64,000 nucleotides of DNA from Microvirga soli (GTDB lineage: Bacteria; Pseudomonadota; Alphaproteobacteria; Rhizobiales; Beijerinckiaceae): contig NZ_JAERQE010000029.1 of the NCBI RefSeq assembly GCF_016734765.1, positions 1-64,000 of the forward strand, read 5' to 3'. Positions 34,315 through 43,327 of this stretch are shown here, in pieces. Every line of letters starts with the position of its first letter. Positions within the stretch are counted from its first letter, which is position 1. The notes below the pieces were generated by a model that did not search any database, was not told the origin of the DNA, and saw only the letters and a list, made by a program, of their open reading frames with translations. The translations under genes were made by a program, and so were the position numbers.

Positions 34315-35267
34315 GCGAAGTTGTCCTTCGTGCGGCTCATCAGGTCGATGAACACATCCTCAAGGCTCGCATGTCCTGGAGTCCAGACCTGAGGTCCGCT
34401 CTTGCGAAGGTCATGCGTCGCAACGTCGAGCCGCTCCGCGTCGCGTCCGCTCACGTGCAGCGCCGTGCCAAAGGGCGCCACCATGTCAACGCCAGGGAGA
34501 GACTTCAGATGCTCCGCCAGAGCCGTGAGCTCTGGACCCGTGACATTGTAGGTGGTCAGGTGCGCGTTGGCGATCACCTCATCGACCGAGCCCTGAGTGA
34601 TCAGGTCCCCATAGGCGATGTAAGCGATCTCGTGGCAGCGCTCGGCTTCGTCCATGTAGTGGGTTGAGACCAGCACCGTGATACCATCATGGGCCAACAC
34701 ATGGATCTCATCCCAGAAGTCTCGGCGTGCCTTCGGGTCGACGCCGGCGGTCGGCTCATCGAGCAACAGGAGTTGAGGGCCCGGCAAGATGCAGGCGCCG
34801 AGCGCCAAGCGCTGCTTCCATCCACCCGACAATTCACCCGCGAGCTGCCCAGCGCGGCTCTCCAGATCGAGCCGCTGGATCGCATTGCGGGCCGCCGCGT
34901 GCGGATCGGCGATGTTATAGACGCGGGCAACGAATTCGAGGTTTTCGCGGATCGAGAGATCCGCATAGAGGGAGAAGCGCTGTGTCATGTAGCCCACGTG
35001 GCGCTTGATCTCGGCCGACTGGGTGCGGATGTTATAGCCCAGGCAGGTGCCGCGTCCGTCATCCGGCGTCAACAGTCCGCAGAGCATGCGCAGCGTGGTG
35101 GTCTTGCCGCTGCCATTGGGGCCTAGGAAGCCGTAGATCAGGCCACGCTGGACCTGCATGGATAGATCTCGCACTACCGTTCGGCCGCCGAAGGATTTGG
35201 TGAGACCATGCACGTCAATGACGATATCGGAGGTGCTCGCGGGCAGGGCGGCCGGGTCGGCGCTCAT
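34311..35267 (-). CDS. ABC exporter ATP-binding protein
   Basis: 318 residues. Walker A GPNGSGKTTTLRML, signature LSGGWKQRLALG, Walker B LLLLDEPTAGVD and switch His in LVSTHYMDEAERC are all present. The CcmA/DrrA-like C-terminus (ATHDLRKSGPQVWTPGHASL) ends EDVFIDLMSRTKD. It drives the ABC-2 permease and is coupled to both neighbouring genes by 4-base overlaps. Confidence 0.92.
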   Translation of the reverse strand: MSADPAALPASTSDIVIDVHGLTKSFGGRTVVRDLSMQVQRGLIYGFLGPNGSGKTTTLRMLCGLLTPDDGRGTCLGYNIRTQSAEIKRHVGYMTQRFSLYADLSIRENLEFVARVYNIADPHAAARNAIQRLDLESRAGQLAGELSGGWKQRLALGACILPGPQLLLLDEPTAGVDPKARRDFWDEIHVLAHDGITVLVSTHYMDEAERCHEIAYIAYGDLITQGSVDEVIANAHLTTYNVTGPELTALAEHLKSLPGVDMVAPFGTALHVSGRDAERLDVATHDLRKSGPQVWTPGHASLEDVFIDLMSRTKDNFA

Positions 35268-36253
35268 GATCCAGCCTCCGTCTCGACGGGTTTGACAGTC
35301 ACAGGCAGGCCGATCGGCAATTCGGCACCATAGACCGGGCGCGCCTCAACCCGGAAGACAAGCTTGGCGCGCTGCTCCTCGCTGAAGATGACAGGCGGGG
35401 TGAACTCGGCCTCGCGGGCGATGAAGCGGATCCGGGCCTGGAGTCCCGCTGGGCAACTGTCGCAGGAGAGACCAACGAGGGTGCCCAGCCCAAGAGTGGA
35501 GAGGCGCGGCTCCGGAACGTAGAAGCGGATGCGCCGGTTCTCCGATGGCAGCAACGCAAGGACCGGCTGGCTGGCACTCACCGTCTCGCCAGCGCGGAAA
35601 TAGACGTCCTGGACCTGGGCTGCGGCGGGTGCAACCACTTGGCGACGGGCAAGGCGTGTCTCGGCTTGGCGGAGAGCCGCCTCGGCGGCCTGTACGGAGG
35701 CTTCGGCGGCCCTGATCTCGGCGGAGCGGCCAGTGATCTGTCCGGCCTCGATTTGGCGCTGCGCCTCTTCTACAGCGGCCCTGTCGCGCTCGAAGGCGGT
35801 GCGGGCCTGATCGAACTGGGCCTTAGCAGCGATGCCGCGCTCGAACAGGGTCCGCTGCCGGTCGAGCTCAGCTTGTGAGAGGCTAAGCTGCGCCTTTGCC
35901 CGCTCCTCCTGGGCCCTCAGGATTGCGATCTGCTCCGGGCGCTGCAGAGCAGACTGGAGATCGGTCAGCTGGGCCCTAGCCTGATGCAGCCGCGCCTCGG
36001 CTTCGTTGCGCTGGGCAGTCTGCATAGAGGATTCGAGCTCGAAGAGCAGTTGGCCTTGTGTGACCCGGTCTGCGGAGTCGACTGCAAGGCGTTCGATGCG
36101 CCCGCCGTCTTCCGGCCCCATGAAGACCAAGTAGCCTTCGACGTAACCCTGAAAGCCGACGTCGCTCCCCTGTGGGCGCAACAGGAACCAAGCACTGGCT
36201 CCGCCCGCCAAGAGCAGGATCGCAAGAGCAGCGATGGCCAGCCTGCGTTTCAT
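35264..36253 (-). CDS. HlyD-family membrane-fusion protein
   Basis: 329 residues. One N-terminal helix (LAIAALAILLLAGGASAWFL), a first lipoyl half (VGFQGYVEGYLVFMGPEDGG), a long helical hairpin rich in Gln/Ala/Arg heptads (QRNEAEARLHQARAQLTDLQ to AEASVQAAEAALRQAETRLA), and the second lipoyl half and beta barrel. It bridges the inner-membrane exporter to the outer membrane. ATG 36253 overlaps the TetR stop as ATGA, a better start than ATG 36265. Confidence 0.9.
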   Translation of the reverse strand: MKRRLAIAALAILLLAGGASAWFLLRPQGSDVGFQGYVEGYLVFMGPEDGGRIERLAVDSADRVTQGQLLFELESSMQTAQRNEAEARLHQARAQLTDLQSALQRPEQIAILRAQEERAKAQLSLSQAELDRQRTLFERGIAAKAQFDQARTAFERDRAAVEEAQRQIEAGQITGRSAEIRAAEASVQAAEAALRQAETRLARRQVVAPAAAQVQDVYFRAGETVSASQPVLALLPSENRRIRFYVPEPRLSTLGLGTLVGLSCDSCPAGLQARIRFIAREAEFTPPVIFSEEQRAKLVFRVEARPVYGAELPIGLPVTVKPVETEAGS

Positions 36254-36894
36254 GACGAGGGGCATTTCAGCGCCTTCATCATCAGGGCGAGGTGCGCCTC
36301 CAGCATCGCGCCGACGTCGATCGGCTCGAGGTGCTGGAACAAACTCGTCCAGAGAAGCGCCACCAGCCCCGGCGCAACAACAAGCTGGGGAAAGCGCACG
36401 AGCTCGTCCGAGCGGAACTCGCCGCGGGCGACGCCGCGCTCGGCAATGGTGCGCAGAAGCTCCAGACCACGGCTGATGACCTCGCGATGATAGATTTCCG
36501 CGAGTTCGGGGAAGCGGGACGCTTCCCGCAGCAGCAAGCGCACGATATCGCCCCGGCGGGTACCAAGCACCTCTTGACGCAAGAAGGCAAAAAGGGCCTT
36601 GAGCTGCTCCTCGGCTGGAATATCGAGGGCGAGTACCCTCTGCTCGATCGTTCCGATCGCCCCACCGATTCCGAATTGTGCTAGTGCCTCGAACAGAGCC
36701 TGCTTGGACGGCACGTAGAGATAGATCGTGCCCTTGGCGACGCCTGCCCGGGCGGCGACGTCGTCGAGGCGGGCTTCTGCGAAACCATTTTCCAAAAAGA
36801 CGTCGAGCGCGGCGTCGAGGATCGCCTGGAGCTTAGCTTGGCGGTCGCTCTCGTTTCGGGCGGGGGTTTTCTTAAAGGTATGCCGCTTTGCCAT
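36250..36894 (-). CDS. TetR-family repressor of the exporter operon
   Basis: 214 residues. HTH: KLQAILDAALDVFLENGFAE, ARLDDVAARAGVAKGTIYLY, VPSKQALFEA. The C-terminal ligand domain ends EPIDVGAMLEAHLALMMKAL. It is the first gene of the four-gene operon and sits just behind a perfect 24-bp palindrome, so it probably represses itself and the exporter until a substrate binds. The Met at 36894 is preferred; an ATG inside the palindrome (36915) would add seven residues. Confidence 0.9.
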   Translation of the reverse strand: MAKRHTFKKTPARNESDRQAKLQAILDAALDVFLENGFAEARLDDVAARAGVAKGTIYLYVPSKQALFEALAQFGIGGAIGTIEQRVLALDIPAEEQLKALFAFLRQEVLGTRRGDIVRLLLREASRFPELAEIYHREVISRGLELLRTIAERGVARGEFRSDELVRFPQLVVAPGLVALLWTSLFQHLEPIDVGAMLEAHLALMMKALKCPSS

Positions 36895-36911
36895 TATCGC
36901 CCCGTCTTGGA

Positions 36912-36935
36912 CCATGACTGACTAGTCAGTCATGG
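36912..36935. promoter_or_regulatory. Perfect palindrome, likely TetR operator
   Basis: The half-site CCATGACTGACT is followed directly by its exact reverse complement AGTCAGTCATGG, 24 bp in all, starting 18 bases before the chosen TetR start. TGACTGACTAGTCA-like sites are classic targets of TetR regulators of efflux operons. Confidence 0.85.
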
Positions 36936-37002
36936 TACTCCTCCTTCAATGCTGTGTCGAGCGTGAGCTGGCCAGACGGGAAGCGCCTGATCAGGGGCTG
37001 CG

Positions 37003-37071
37003 GAACGTCTCTTCCTGGCACATCTCGGAAGTAGGCCGGGGGTCTGCTCCAGCAATGAATAGCAGACGTTC
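37003..37071. repeat. Palindromic 69-bp repeat, copy 6
   Basis: The best preserved copy: ends GAACGTCT / AGACGTTC pair perfectly over 8 bp, with TTCCTGGCACATCTCGGAAG inside. It lies in the gene-free stretch 36936-37680. Confidence 0.75.
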
Positions 37072-37106
37072 CCGGGATATGGCGTCGTCACTGCATGACC
37101 GAGAGT

Positions 37107-37243
37107 GTGTCAAAACACGAACCGGCTCGGCCGTGCCGAACGATTTGTACAAGTTCCCGCTCCAGTACCGAGGATTTCCTGGTCTACCAAGACTTGCAGG
37201 AATTTTAACTCCTCGACGGAGCGACCCGCCCGCGTTTTGACAC
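37107..37243. repeat. Possible 137-bp MITE with GTGTCAAAAC ends
   Basis: Left end GTGTCAAAACACGA and right end, read inward, GTGTCAAAACGCGG: 10 bp perfect, 12 of 14 overall. No gene inside. The right-end 14-mer is found again exactly at 47117, next to the IS1182 remnant, suggesting a common transposase family. Confidence 0.5.
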
Positions 37244-37680
37244 GGCCTCGACCCCCGGCGGACCTTCCAAAGTGCGCGTGAGAGCAAGGAATAGCAACCT
37301 ATGGATTGCGCCACAGCCGACATGCTGCTGGATCAGCGAAACAACTATTTGATCCAAGCTTGATGCTGACTGTTACTGGCGTATGGATCCAACGATATAT
37401 GGGGTAACGTATCAATGTGCGACCTCAGGCAGCGGTATGGCTCGTCCTTCCTGCTGGCTGTACCGGGTGCTGCTGCAACGCTCGGTCAAGGCACGGCAGC
37501 ATGTCTTTGAAGGCCTTGATCGAGGCTATGACCGTTGACACCTTGGTCGCGAAGGATAGGCTCAAGTTTATTGAACCAATCGACGACTCGTGGGTCTAAT
37601 CACAATAGAGCAGGCTGGATTGGGCCGTTTTCAAGCCCAGCCGTCAACCTGAGCGAAGCGTGTCAGGAGGCATACTGGCA

Positions 37681-38112
37681 ATGGTGACCAGACGAACTCT
37701 CCTCACAGCCGCTTTGACGGCCGGACTTCTTCCAAAAGCGAGTTTTGCCGCGACCAGGATCCGCATGGGCGAACTCTATAATCACGACGGGTCCTTCTCG
37801 CCACGCGCAGATGAGCTGAAGGGGACACGCATCGCCATGCAGGGTTTCATGGCCCCCCATCTGAAGGTCGACTCCGACTTCTTCATCTTGTCGAACACAC
37901 CGGTCGAGACCTGCCCCTTCTGTGCATCGGAGGGTGAATGGATCGACTCGATTGTGTTTGTGCGCATGCGCGCCAAGCAGGAGATGGCTGCGCCTGGAAC
38001 ACTCATCCTGGTGCAGGGAACGCTTGAGGTTGGCCCTGCGACCGACCCGACAACTGGGTTCGTCAGTAAGGTCAGGCTGACAGACGCAGTCTTCCAGAGG
38101 GCGGGTGCGTGA
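37681..38112 (+). CDS. Exported DUF3299-like protein of an ABC module
   Basis: 143 residues with a signal peptide (MVTRRTLLTAALTAGLLPKA, cut near SFA-A). The mature part has DELKGTRIAMQGFMAPHLKV, a hydrophobic DFFILSN, and a Cys pair in ETCPFCASEGEW that could bind metal. This is the layout of DUF3299 proteins found beside ATPase/FtsX-type permease pairs, for example the Zur-controlled PA4063-PA4066 set of Pseudomonas as I recall it. The following ATPase gene overlaps by GTGA. ATG 37681 was preferred over GTG 37660, which gives no better signal. Confidence 0.7.
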   Translation: MVTRRTLLTAALTAGLLPKASFAATRIRMGELYNHDGSFSPRADELKGTRIAMQGFMAPHLKVDSDFFILSNTPVETCPFCASEGEWIDSIVFVRMRAKQEMAAPGTLILVQGTLEVGPATDPTTGFVSKVRLTDAVFQRAGA

Positions 38113-38843
38113 ACCCTCATGACGCTGAGGCAGGCCTTTCAGTCTTCCAGCTTGGGGCCTCCTTCTGCGACGTGACCGGCGACCGGTTCGATGCTCTGTC
38201 CGGCATCACTGCGCAGTTCAAACCCGGTCGAGTTACCGCAATCGTTGGCCCATCGGGTTCTGGAAAAACGACCCTCCTGCATTGCATTGCGGGCATTCTC
38301 GTTCCGAGTTCAGGCGAAATTCGTCACGGCGGCGTGATCGTCAGCTCCTTAGGGGAGAGTGCTCGTGACACCTGGCGGCGTCACAACTGCGGAATGGTGT
38401 TTCAGGATTTTCGCCTCATTGACGAACTCACTGTACTTGAGAATGTCACAACGCCAGCGCTGTTCGGTCACTATCGGGTTCCTTCGATCCTGCGCGAACG
38501 GGCCCGCACGCTAATTCGTGATCTCGGATTGCTGGAGCGTTCCGTCTCGACGTCGCGTCTGTCCCGTGGCGAGCGGCAGCGGGTCGCCCTTGCCCGCGCT
38601 CTCCTGATGGACCCTGCGATTATCCTCGCGGACGAACCGACCGCCAGCCTCGATCGCGCAAATGCCGCCTCGGTCGCCAAGACCCTTGAGGGCCTCGCCG
38701 GACAGGGGAAGGCCGTCGTATGTGTCACTCATGACGACCTGCTCGTTTCCCGGGCACACGAGGTCATTTCATTGAAAGCTGGGCGGATTGGCACGCCTGC
38801 TGTGGATCCTTTCGTTGGGCTCCGAGCGGGAGACCACGCTTGA
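38109..38843 (+). CDS. ABC transporter ATP-binding protein, LolD/MacB type
   Basis: 244 residues from a GTG start overlapping the previous stop. Walker A GPSGSGKTTLLHCIAG, Q-loop MVFQDFRLIDELTVLENV and Walker B AIILADEPTASLD are intact. The signature region reads SRLSRGERQR instead of LSGGQQQR, a modest deviation that keeps Ser and Gly. Switch His in CVTHDDLL. It works with the FtsX-like permease downstream, which overlaps by TTGA. Confidence 0.88.
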   Translation: MNPHDAEAGLSVFQLGASFCDVTGDRFDALSGITAQFKPGRVTAIVGPSGSGKTTLLHCIAGILVPSSGEIRHGGVIVSSLGESARDTWRRHNCGMVFQDFRLIDELTVLENVTTPALFGHYRVPSILRERARTLIRDLGLLERSVSTSRLSRGERQRVALARALLMDPAIILADEPTASLDRANAASVAKTLEGLAGQGKAVVCVTHDDLLVSRAHEVISLKAGRIGTPAVDPFVGLRAGDHA

Positions 38844-40060
38844 ATCCCTGGCCCATTGTACGTGCGTTCCTCGTCCGGCATCGCTGGGCCGCCCTCGCGT
38901 TCGTCTTCCTCGTTGCGGCAGGTGTCAGCCTTGCGGTAGCGCTCATCTCGCAAGAACGCGCCTTGCGCACCGGCAGCGCCCGTGCGGCTGACCGCTTCGA
39001 TCTGATCGTGGCAGCTCCTGGGAGCCAAACCGATGTTTTGCTTACCGCTGTGTTTCTGCGCCCTGGAACGACTAAACTGCTCCCGCCGGAAGTAACAGTG
39101 CGACTCTTGAACGACAAACGCGCGGCGTTTGTGGCTCCAATCGGCTTCGGAGACAGCCACCGCAGCGCGCCTATTGTTGGAACAACAAGCCAACTCGTCA
39201 CTCATTTATCGAACGAATTGCAGGAAGGCCGGGTCTTCGCCCGTCGAGAGGAGGCGGTTGTGGGAGCTGCCTCGCCCATGAAGGTCGGGGAGACTTTCCA
39301 ACCGACGCACGGCATACCACGCGACGGCAACCCGGAGGAAGACGCTGACCCTCACGAGCATGGTTCAATGATCACGGTCGTAGGCCGGATGAAGCCGACA
39401 GGCTCGCCGTGGGACAGCGCCATCATGGTGCCGGTAGAGCTCGTTTGGCAGCTCCATTCACTCCCCTATGGCCACGAGGAAGGCAGCGAAGCGGTCGGTC
39501 CGCCCTTCGATCCAGCCCGAACGCCTGGCGTCCCGGCGGCAGTAGTTAAACCTACTACGATCGCCGCCGCGTATCAGCTTCGCAATGCCTATACGACCAA
39601 CGAGTCCATGGGGTTCTTTCCTGCCGAAGCGCTGACCCGTCTCTATTCTGTAATGGGCGACTTGCGCCAGCTCATGAGCCTGCTCGCCATAGTCACACAA
39701 GCGCTGGTCTTGATGGCCATCGTAATGGGTGTGCTATTGTTGTTTCGATTTCTCGTACCACAGCTCATCACTCTGAGGGCTCTAGGCGCTCCTCGACTCT
39801 TCATTGCTGCCATTGCCTGGGGCTTTACCGCCACGTTGGTGCTCGCCGGTGTGGGGCTCGGTCTTGTGGCCGGATACGGGCTCTCATATGGAGTTAGCCA
39901 GTGGCTTGCCGCTGATACCGGCGTGGAGCTTACCCCAACACTCGACTCAAGCGAGTACCTCATCGCAGCCAGCATACTAGCCACAGGATGGATCTTGGCT
40001 CTTCTGCCCGCATACGTGGTTCAGCGACGATCGCTCGCGATTTCCCTTGCAGAGAGCTAA
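38840..40060 (+). CDS. FtsX-like ABC permease with His-rich loop
   Basis: 406 residues from a TTG start. The first helix is WAALAFVFLVAAGVSLAVAL. Next comes a ~230-residue periplasmic domain, then three C-terminal helices with RFLVPQLITLRALGAPRLFI, as in FtsX/MacB_PCD proteins. The periplasmic part holds EEDADPHEHGSMI and LPYGHEEGSE, His/Asp/Glu clusters fit for binding a divalent metal. With the DUF3299-like protein this suggests a metal-related (zinc) function, not lipoprotein export. That is inference. Confidence 0.82.
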   Translation: MNPWPIVRAFLVRHRWAALAFVFLVAAGVSLAVALISQERALRTGSARAADRFDLIVAAPGSQTDVLLTAVFLRPGTTKLLPPEVTVRLLNDKRAAFVAPIGFGDSHRSAPIVGTTSQLVTHLSNELQEGRVFARREEAVVGAASPMKVGETFQPTHGIPRDGNPEEDADPHEHGSMITVVGRMKPTGSPWDSAIMVPVELVWQLHSLPYGHEEGSEAVGPPFDPARTPGVPAAVVKPTTIAAAYQLRNAYTTNESMGFFPAEALTRLYSVMGDLRQLMSLLAIVTQALVLMAIVMGVLLLFRFLVPQLITLRALGAPRLFIAAIAWGFTATLVLAGVGLGLVAGYGLSYGVSQWLAADTGVELTPTLDSSEYLIAASILATGWILALLPAYVVQRRSLAISLAES

Positions 40061-40132
40061 ACAACGCTCCCGATCATCTGCCTTTTCCATTGGTGCTGAT
40101 CCCAGCACTGAACAACCAGGAGGAAGTAATCG

Positions 40133-41428
40133 ATGCATTCGACTCTAAGGAAACTGAGATACGCTCTGGTGGTCGGAACTTTGATTGCAGGCCCGGCCAT
40201 TGCTCAAGACGTTGCACCAGCGCACACGGAAACCGTGAAGCGCATCATGGACAGCCAATCCTTCAAAACGGCGGTCGACGCGCTCCAGAAGGACCATGAC
40301 CGCTGGATCAGCGAGGTCATCAAGCTGACCGAGATCCCAGCACCGCCGTTCAAGGAGCAGGAGCGGGCCAAAGCCTACATGGAGATGTTCAAGGCCCATG
40401 GCCTGAGCGACGTCGAGCTCGACGAGGAAGGCAACGCGATTGGCGTGCGGAAGGGCACCGGAGGCGGTCCACTGGTGGTGGTGTCCGCCCATCTCGACAC
40501 CGTCTTTCCCGAGGGAACGGACGTCAAGGTCAGGCGGGACGGCACCCGCTTGGCGGCCCCAGGGGTCGGCGACGACAGCGCTGGACTCGCCACCCTGCTC
40601 AGCATCGTCCGCGCGATGGATGCCGCCGGGATCAAGACGAAGAGCGACATCGTCTTCCTAGGCGACGTCGGAGAGGAAGGCCTCGGCGACCTGCGCGGCG
40701 TGCGCTACTTCTTCACCAAGGGCAAGTACAAGGACCAGGTAAAGTACTTCTACTCGCTCGATGGCAGCAGCACGACCCGCCTCACGAACTGCGGCGTCGG
40801 GTCGAAGCGCTATCGGGTGACCTACAAGGGCCCCGGCGGGCATAGCTTCGGTGCCTTCGGCCTCGTCAATCCTATGGCGGCGATGGCTCAGACCGTGGTC
40901 GAGATGTACAAGATCCAGACGCCCGCCAAGCCTAAGACCACGTACTCGGCAAGCGTGACTCAAGGGGGTACCTCGGTGAACTCGATCCCGAATGAGGTCT
41001 GGATGGAGTTCGACATGCGCTCCGAGGACGCCAAGGAACTCGACCGTCTCGAGAAGCGCTTCCTGGCCATCGTGAACCAGTCCTTGGAGACGGAAAACTT
41101 TGCTCGGTCGACCAAGGAAGGATCGATCACGGCGGACATCAAGCTGGTTGGCGACCGACCCGCGGGGCGGACGGACGAAAAGACAGACCTGGTGCAACTG
41201 ACAACGGCCGCCTTCCTGGCGAACGGAAGCAAGCCGACCTATGAGTGCGGCTCGACCGACTCGAACATGCCCATGAGCTTGGGCATACCGGCGGTCACGA
41301 TCCCCCGTGTCGGCAAGGCTGACCGCTCGCACTCGCTTGACGAGTGGATCGACACTGATCCGGAAAGCAACCATACGGTGAAGAAGACGATCCTGACTAC
41401 CGTGCTGGCCGTCTCAGGGGCTCAATGA
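40133..41428 (+). CDS. Secreted M20-family metallopeptidase
   Basis: 431 residues. Signal LRYALVVGTLIAGPAIAQ. Zinc-site motifs are complete: His in VVSAHLDTVF, bridging Asp in GVGDDSAGLA, the catalytic/ligand Glu pair in VGEEGLGD, Asp in SLDGSS and the late His in ADRSHSLDEW. A dimerisation domain holds GPGGHSFGAFG. M20 enzymes remove single amino acids from peptides or acylated amino acids; the exported form acts in the periplasm. RBS AGGAGG precedes the ATG. It follows the ABC trio on the same strand, with a 72-base gap. Confidence 0.9.
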   Translation: MHSTLRKLRYALVVGTLIAGPAIAQDVAPAHTETVKRIMDSQSFKTAVDALQKDHDRWISEVIKLTEIPAPPFKEQERAKAYMEMFKAHGLSDVELDEEGNAIGVRKGTGGGPLVVVSAHLDTVFPEGTDVKVRRDGTRLAAPGVGDDSAGLATLLSIVRAMDAAGIKTKSDIVFLGDVGEEGLGDLRGVRYFFTKGKYKDQVKYFYSLDGSSTTRLTNCGVGSKRYRVTYKGPGGHSFGAFGLVNPMAAMAQTVVEMYKIQTPAKPKTTYSASVTQGGTSVNSIPNEVWMEFDMRSEDAKELDRLEKRFLAIVNQSLETENFARSTKEGSITADIKLVGDRPAGRTDEKTDLVQLTTAAFLANGSKPTYECGSTDSNMPMSLGIPAVTIPRVGKADRSHSLDEWIDTDPESNHTVKKTILTTVLAVSGAQ

Positions 41429-41588
41429 TAATCAATGGGCCGGATTTGGCGCAGGTGCCAGGTCCGGCCCATTCCCAGTTGGCCCTCGTTGCTGGATGCT
41501 GTTCACCGCGTTGGTAAACTCGGAGCGGTTCGACATGGCAACAGGCGCATCCAGGGTTCTGGCCTGGTAGGCCATCGGACACTGAGGG

Positions 41589-42069
41589 TTAGTACATCAA
41601 GGCGAGGCCTGCCACTGAGACAGGCTGCGGTTGATAATAGAGGCTCCCCCGACTGATCCCGAGTTCCTCGGCTTGCCGGGCCAGCGGCAGTGCATGCAGG
41701 CGGTCGATCATCGCTTCGCGCTCGGCCACGTTCTGGCTTTGCCGAGCGCGTGCTCTAAAAATCGTTGGCCAGCGTCAGCTCACCGATCTTGGCGTGTAGC
41801 GTCTTCACGTCCACCGGCGGGTTGGCGGCTGCAGCCTTCTCGGATCCGAACATGTCGGCCGCCCCGTCGAGGAGCTGCGCCTTCCACTGGGTGATCTGGT
41901 TGGGATGGACATCAAACTGTTGGGCCAATTCGACCAGGTTCTTCTCGCCCTTCACGGCAGCCAAGGCCACTTTGGCCTTGAAAGCCGGAGAGTGGTTCCG
42001 GCGGGGTCTCTTGCTCATCGCTTCTCCTGTTCGGCAGCCATTCTGGCCGCAGTTAGGCAGAAACTCCAC
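41589..42069 (-). mobile_element. IS3-family remnant (orfA frameshifted, orfB truncated)
   Basis: OrfA (from ATG 42018, MSKRPRRNHSPAFKAKVALA) has the leucine-zipper HTH layout HPNQITQWKAQLLDGAADMF and stops early at ANDF, where one T seems lost from the run before TAGAG. OrfB begins at 41711 (MIDRLHALPLARQAEELGIS) and ends after 40 residues at 41589, in the HTH_21 region before any DDE residue. It cannot transpose by itself. Confidence 0.8.
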
Positions 42070-42185
42070 TTATCCCTCTGTTCAAATTCTCCAAGCCAGC
42101 TCTACCCTTGACGATCTCTGCGCCGCTAGCAGTTCAATCCTGTAGGTGGAGATGTGCGTCGTCATTGTTCTATGCGGTGGCTGCC

Positions 42186-42482
42186 ATGAAGACATTGAGC
42201 CTGATCCTCATCGCGATGGCTAGACTGTCGACGGAAGTCATCGCTCAACCTCGACCCTTAAGCCTTGCCATGAGTTGCGGCCAAGCCCGCTCCCTTGTCG
42301 CCAATCGAGGCGCAATCGTTCTGGGCACAGGACGCTACACCTACGACCGCTACGTCAGCAGCCAAGCCTTCTGCTTGCGTAATGAGTACGTTCGGCCCGC
42401 TTGGGTGCCCACGGCTGATACCCCGAAGTGCCCCGTTGGATATACCTGCGTGGATGATCCACCTTGGTTCTTTGATAGATAG
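42186..42482 (+). CDS. Small exported Cys-containing conserved protein
   Basis: 98 residues with a hydrophobic leader (MKTLSLILIAMARLSTEVIA), then LAMSCGQARSLVANRGAIVL and GTGRYTYDRYVSSQAFCL, then PKCPVGYTCVDDPPWFF. The SCGQA-LVA-xGAIVLGTG and C-VGYTC pattern is a frequent short secreted protein of Rhizobiales with four conserved Cys, probably two disulfides. The function is unknown. ATG 42186 gives the leader directly; longer frames add unrelated sequence. Confidence 0.75.
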   Translation: MKTLSLILIAMARLSTEVIAQPRPLSLAMSCGQARSLVANRGAIVLGTGRYTYDRYVSSQAFCLRNEYVRPAWVPTADTPKCPVGYTCVDDPPWFFDR

Positions 42483-42604
42483 GAGACGGGAAGGTATTCC
42501 GAGGGCAATCCATAGGCTGGGCCATGGAGCCTAGAGGCCAAGGTTAACTCGCGGTTAACTTCCTCCAGCCAGGCTCCGACCTCAACCTGGGTGGAGCCTT
42601 CGTA

Positions 42605-42730
42605 ATGCGTGCCCTCAAGACCTCGGTCAGCATCCTTTTGGCAGCCACCGTGCTTGGCCCGCTCTTCGCCTTGGCAGCGTATGCCGCTACCATCGTCGCC
42701 GCAGCCATGGTCGCTCCCAGGGAACGTTGA
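42605..42730 (+). CDS. Possible 41-residue membrane peptide
   Basis: MRALKTSVSILLAATVLGPL followed by FALAAYAATIVAAAMVAPRE is one hydrophobic helix with a basic start, like a short membrane protein or an isolated leader. GGTGGAG lies about 10 bases upstream. No family is recognised. Confidence 0.4.
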   Translation: MRALKTSVSILLAATVLGPLFALAAYAATIVAAAMVAPRER

Positions 42731-43327
42731 GCAGCACCCCATCAGTCGCTGCTCCCAGTCTCCGAGAGGATTTGTTTTACAGGGTAAGGAGATGCTGATG
42801 GCCCAGGCCAATCATGCACCCGCTGTGGCACCGTCATGTCTGGATGGCGCTCGGTCGACGCTCCGCTGGTGGGCTAAGGCGAACGACCGCTCCTGGCACG
42901 AGGCGGAAGTAACTCGAATGTCTGCCTTTCCGCGGTGAGCAGACGTTCATTCCGTCTGCTCAATTTCTTGGTTTGACCCACTCCGGACCATCCTGAGGTT
43001 GGGACACGTGGCTGACAGAGCGATTGTTCCCACCGCCGACGGAAGAAACCGCTTCGGCAAGTTCTCAGCGCGCCCGTGGGTTCGAAGTCCCGGAAACGGA
43101 CCTCCCTTCGAATGACGCCGTCCTTCCATTGGACCGCAACAGACCTTTGCAGTGACCGCTTCGCGGATCTTGTTCCTATTGAAGGCGGCCCTCCCGTGAA
43201 GCGTCGCCACCCAACCGTCCCGGTGCTATCATGAACCAGCACGGGCGCGGTGTCGGGCAGCCGGATGGTGTATGTCGCGTCAATTGCCTGGGCTTCATCC
43301 GGCGGATCTCCTGAGGGAGAGACAGCC
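42731..43327. other. Intergenic region with repeat copy 7
   Basis: A 47-codon frame at 42792-42938 runs into the palindromic repeat and is therefore doubtful. The rest (43000-43300) shows degenerate inverted words and no gene. The RBS GAGGGAG for the cyclase gene is at its right edge. Confidence 0.4.
42881..42948. repeat. Palindromic 68-bp repeat, copy 7
   Basis: Starts GAACGACC, then CTCCTGGCACGAGGCGGAAG, ends AGACGTTC. The right arm is identical to that of the 37003 copy. Confidence 0.7.

Noticed and set aside
37300-37680. Possible Zur box before the DUF3299-like gene
   Set aside because: AT-rich words such as GATATATGGGGTAACGTATC do not form a convincing symmetric site.
42792-42938. 47-codon frame with AAGGAG upstream
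   Set aside because: Its last 18 codons (ending WHEAEVTRMSAFPR) are repeat copy 7; an artefact of the repeat is likelier than a gene.
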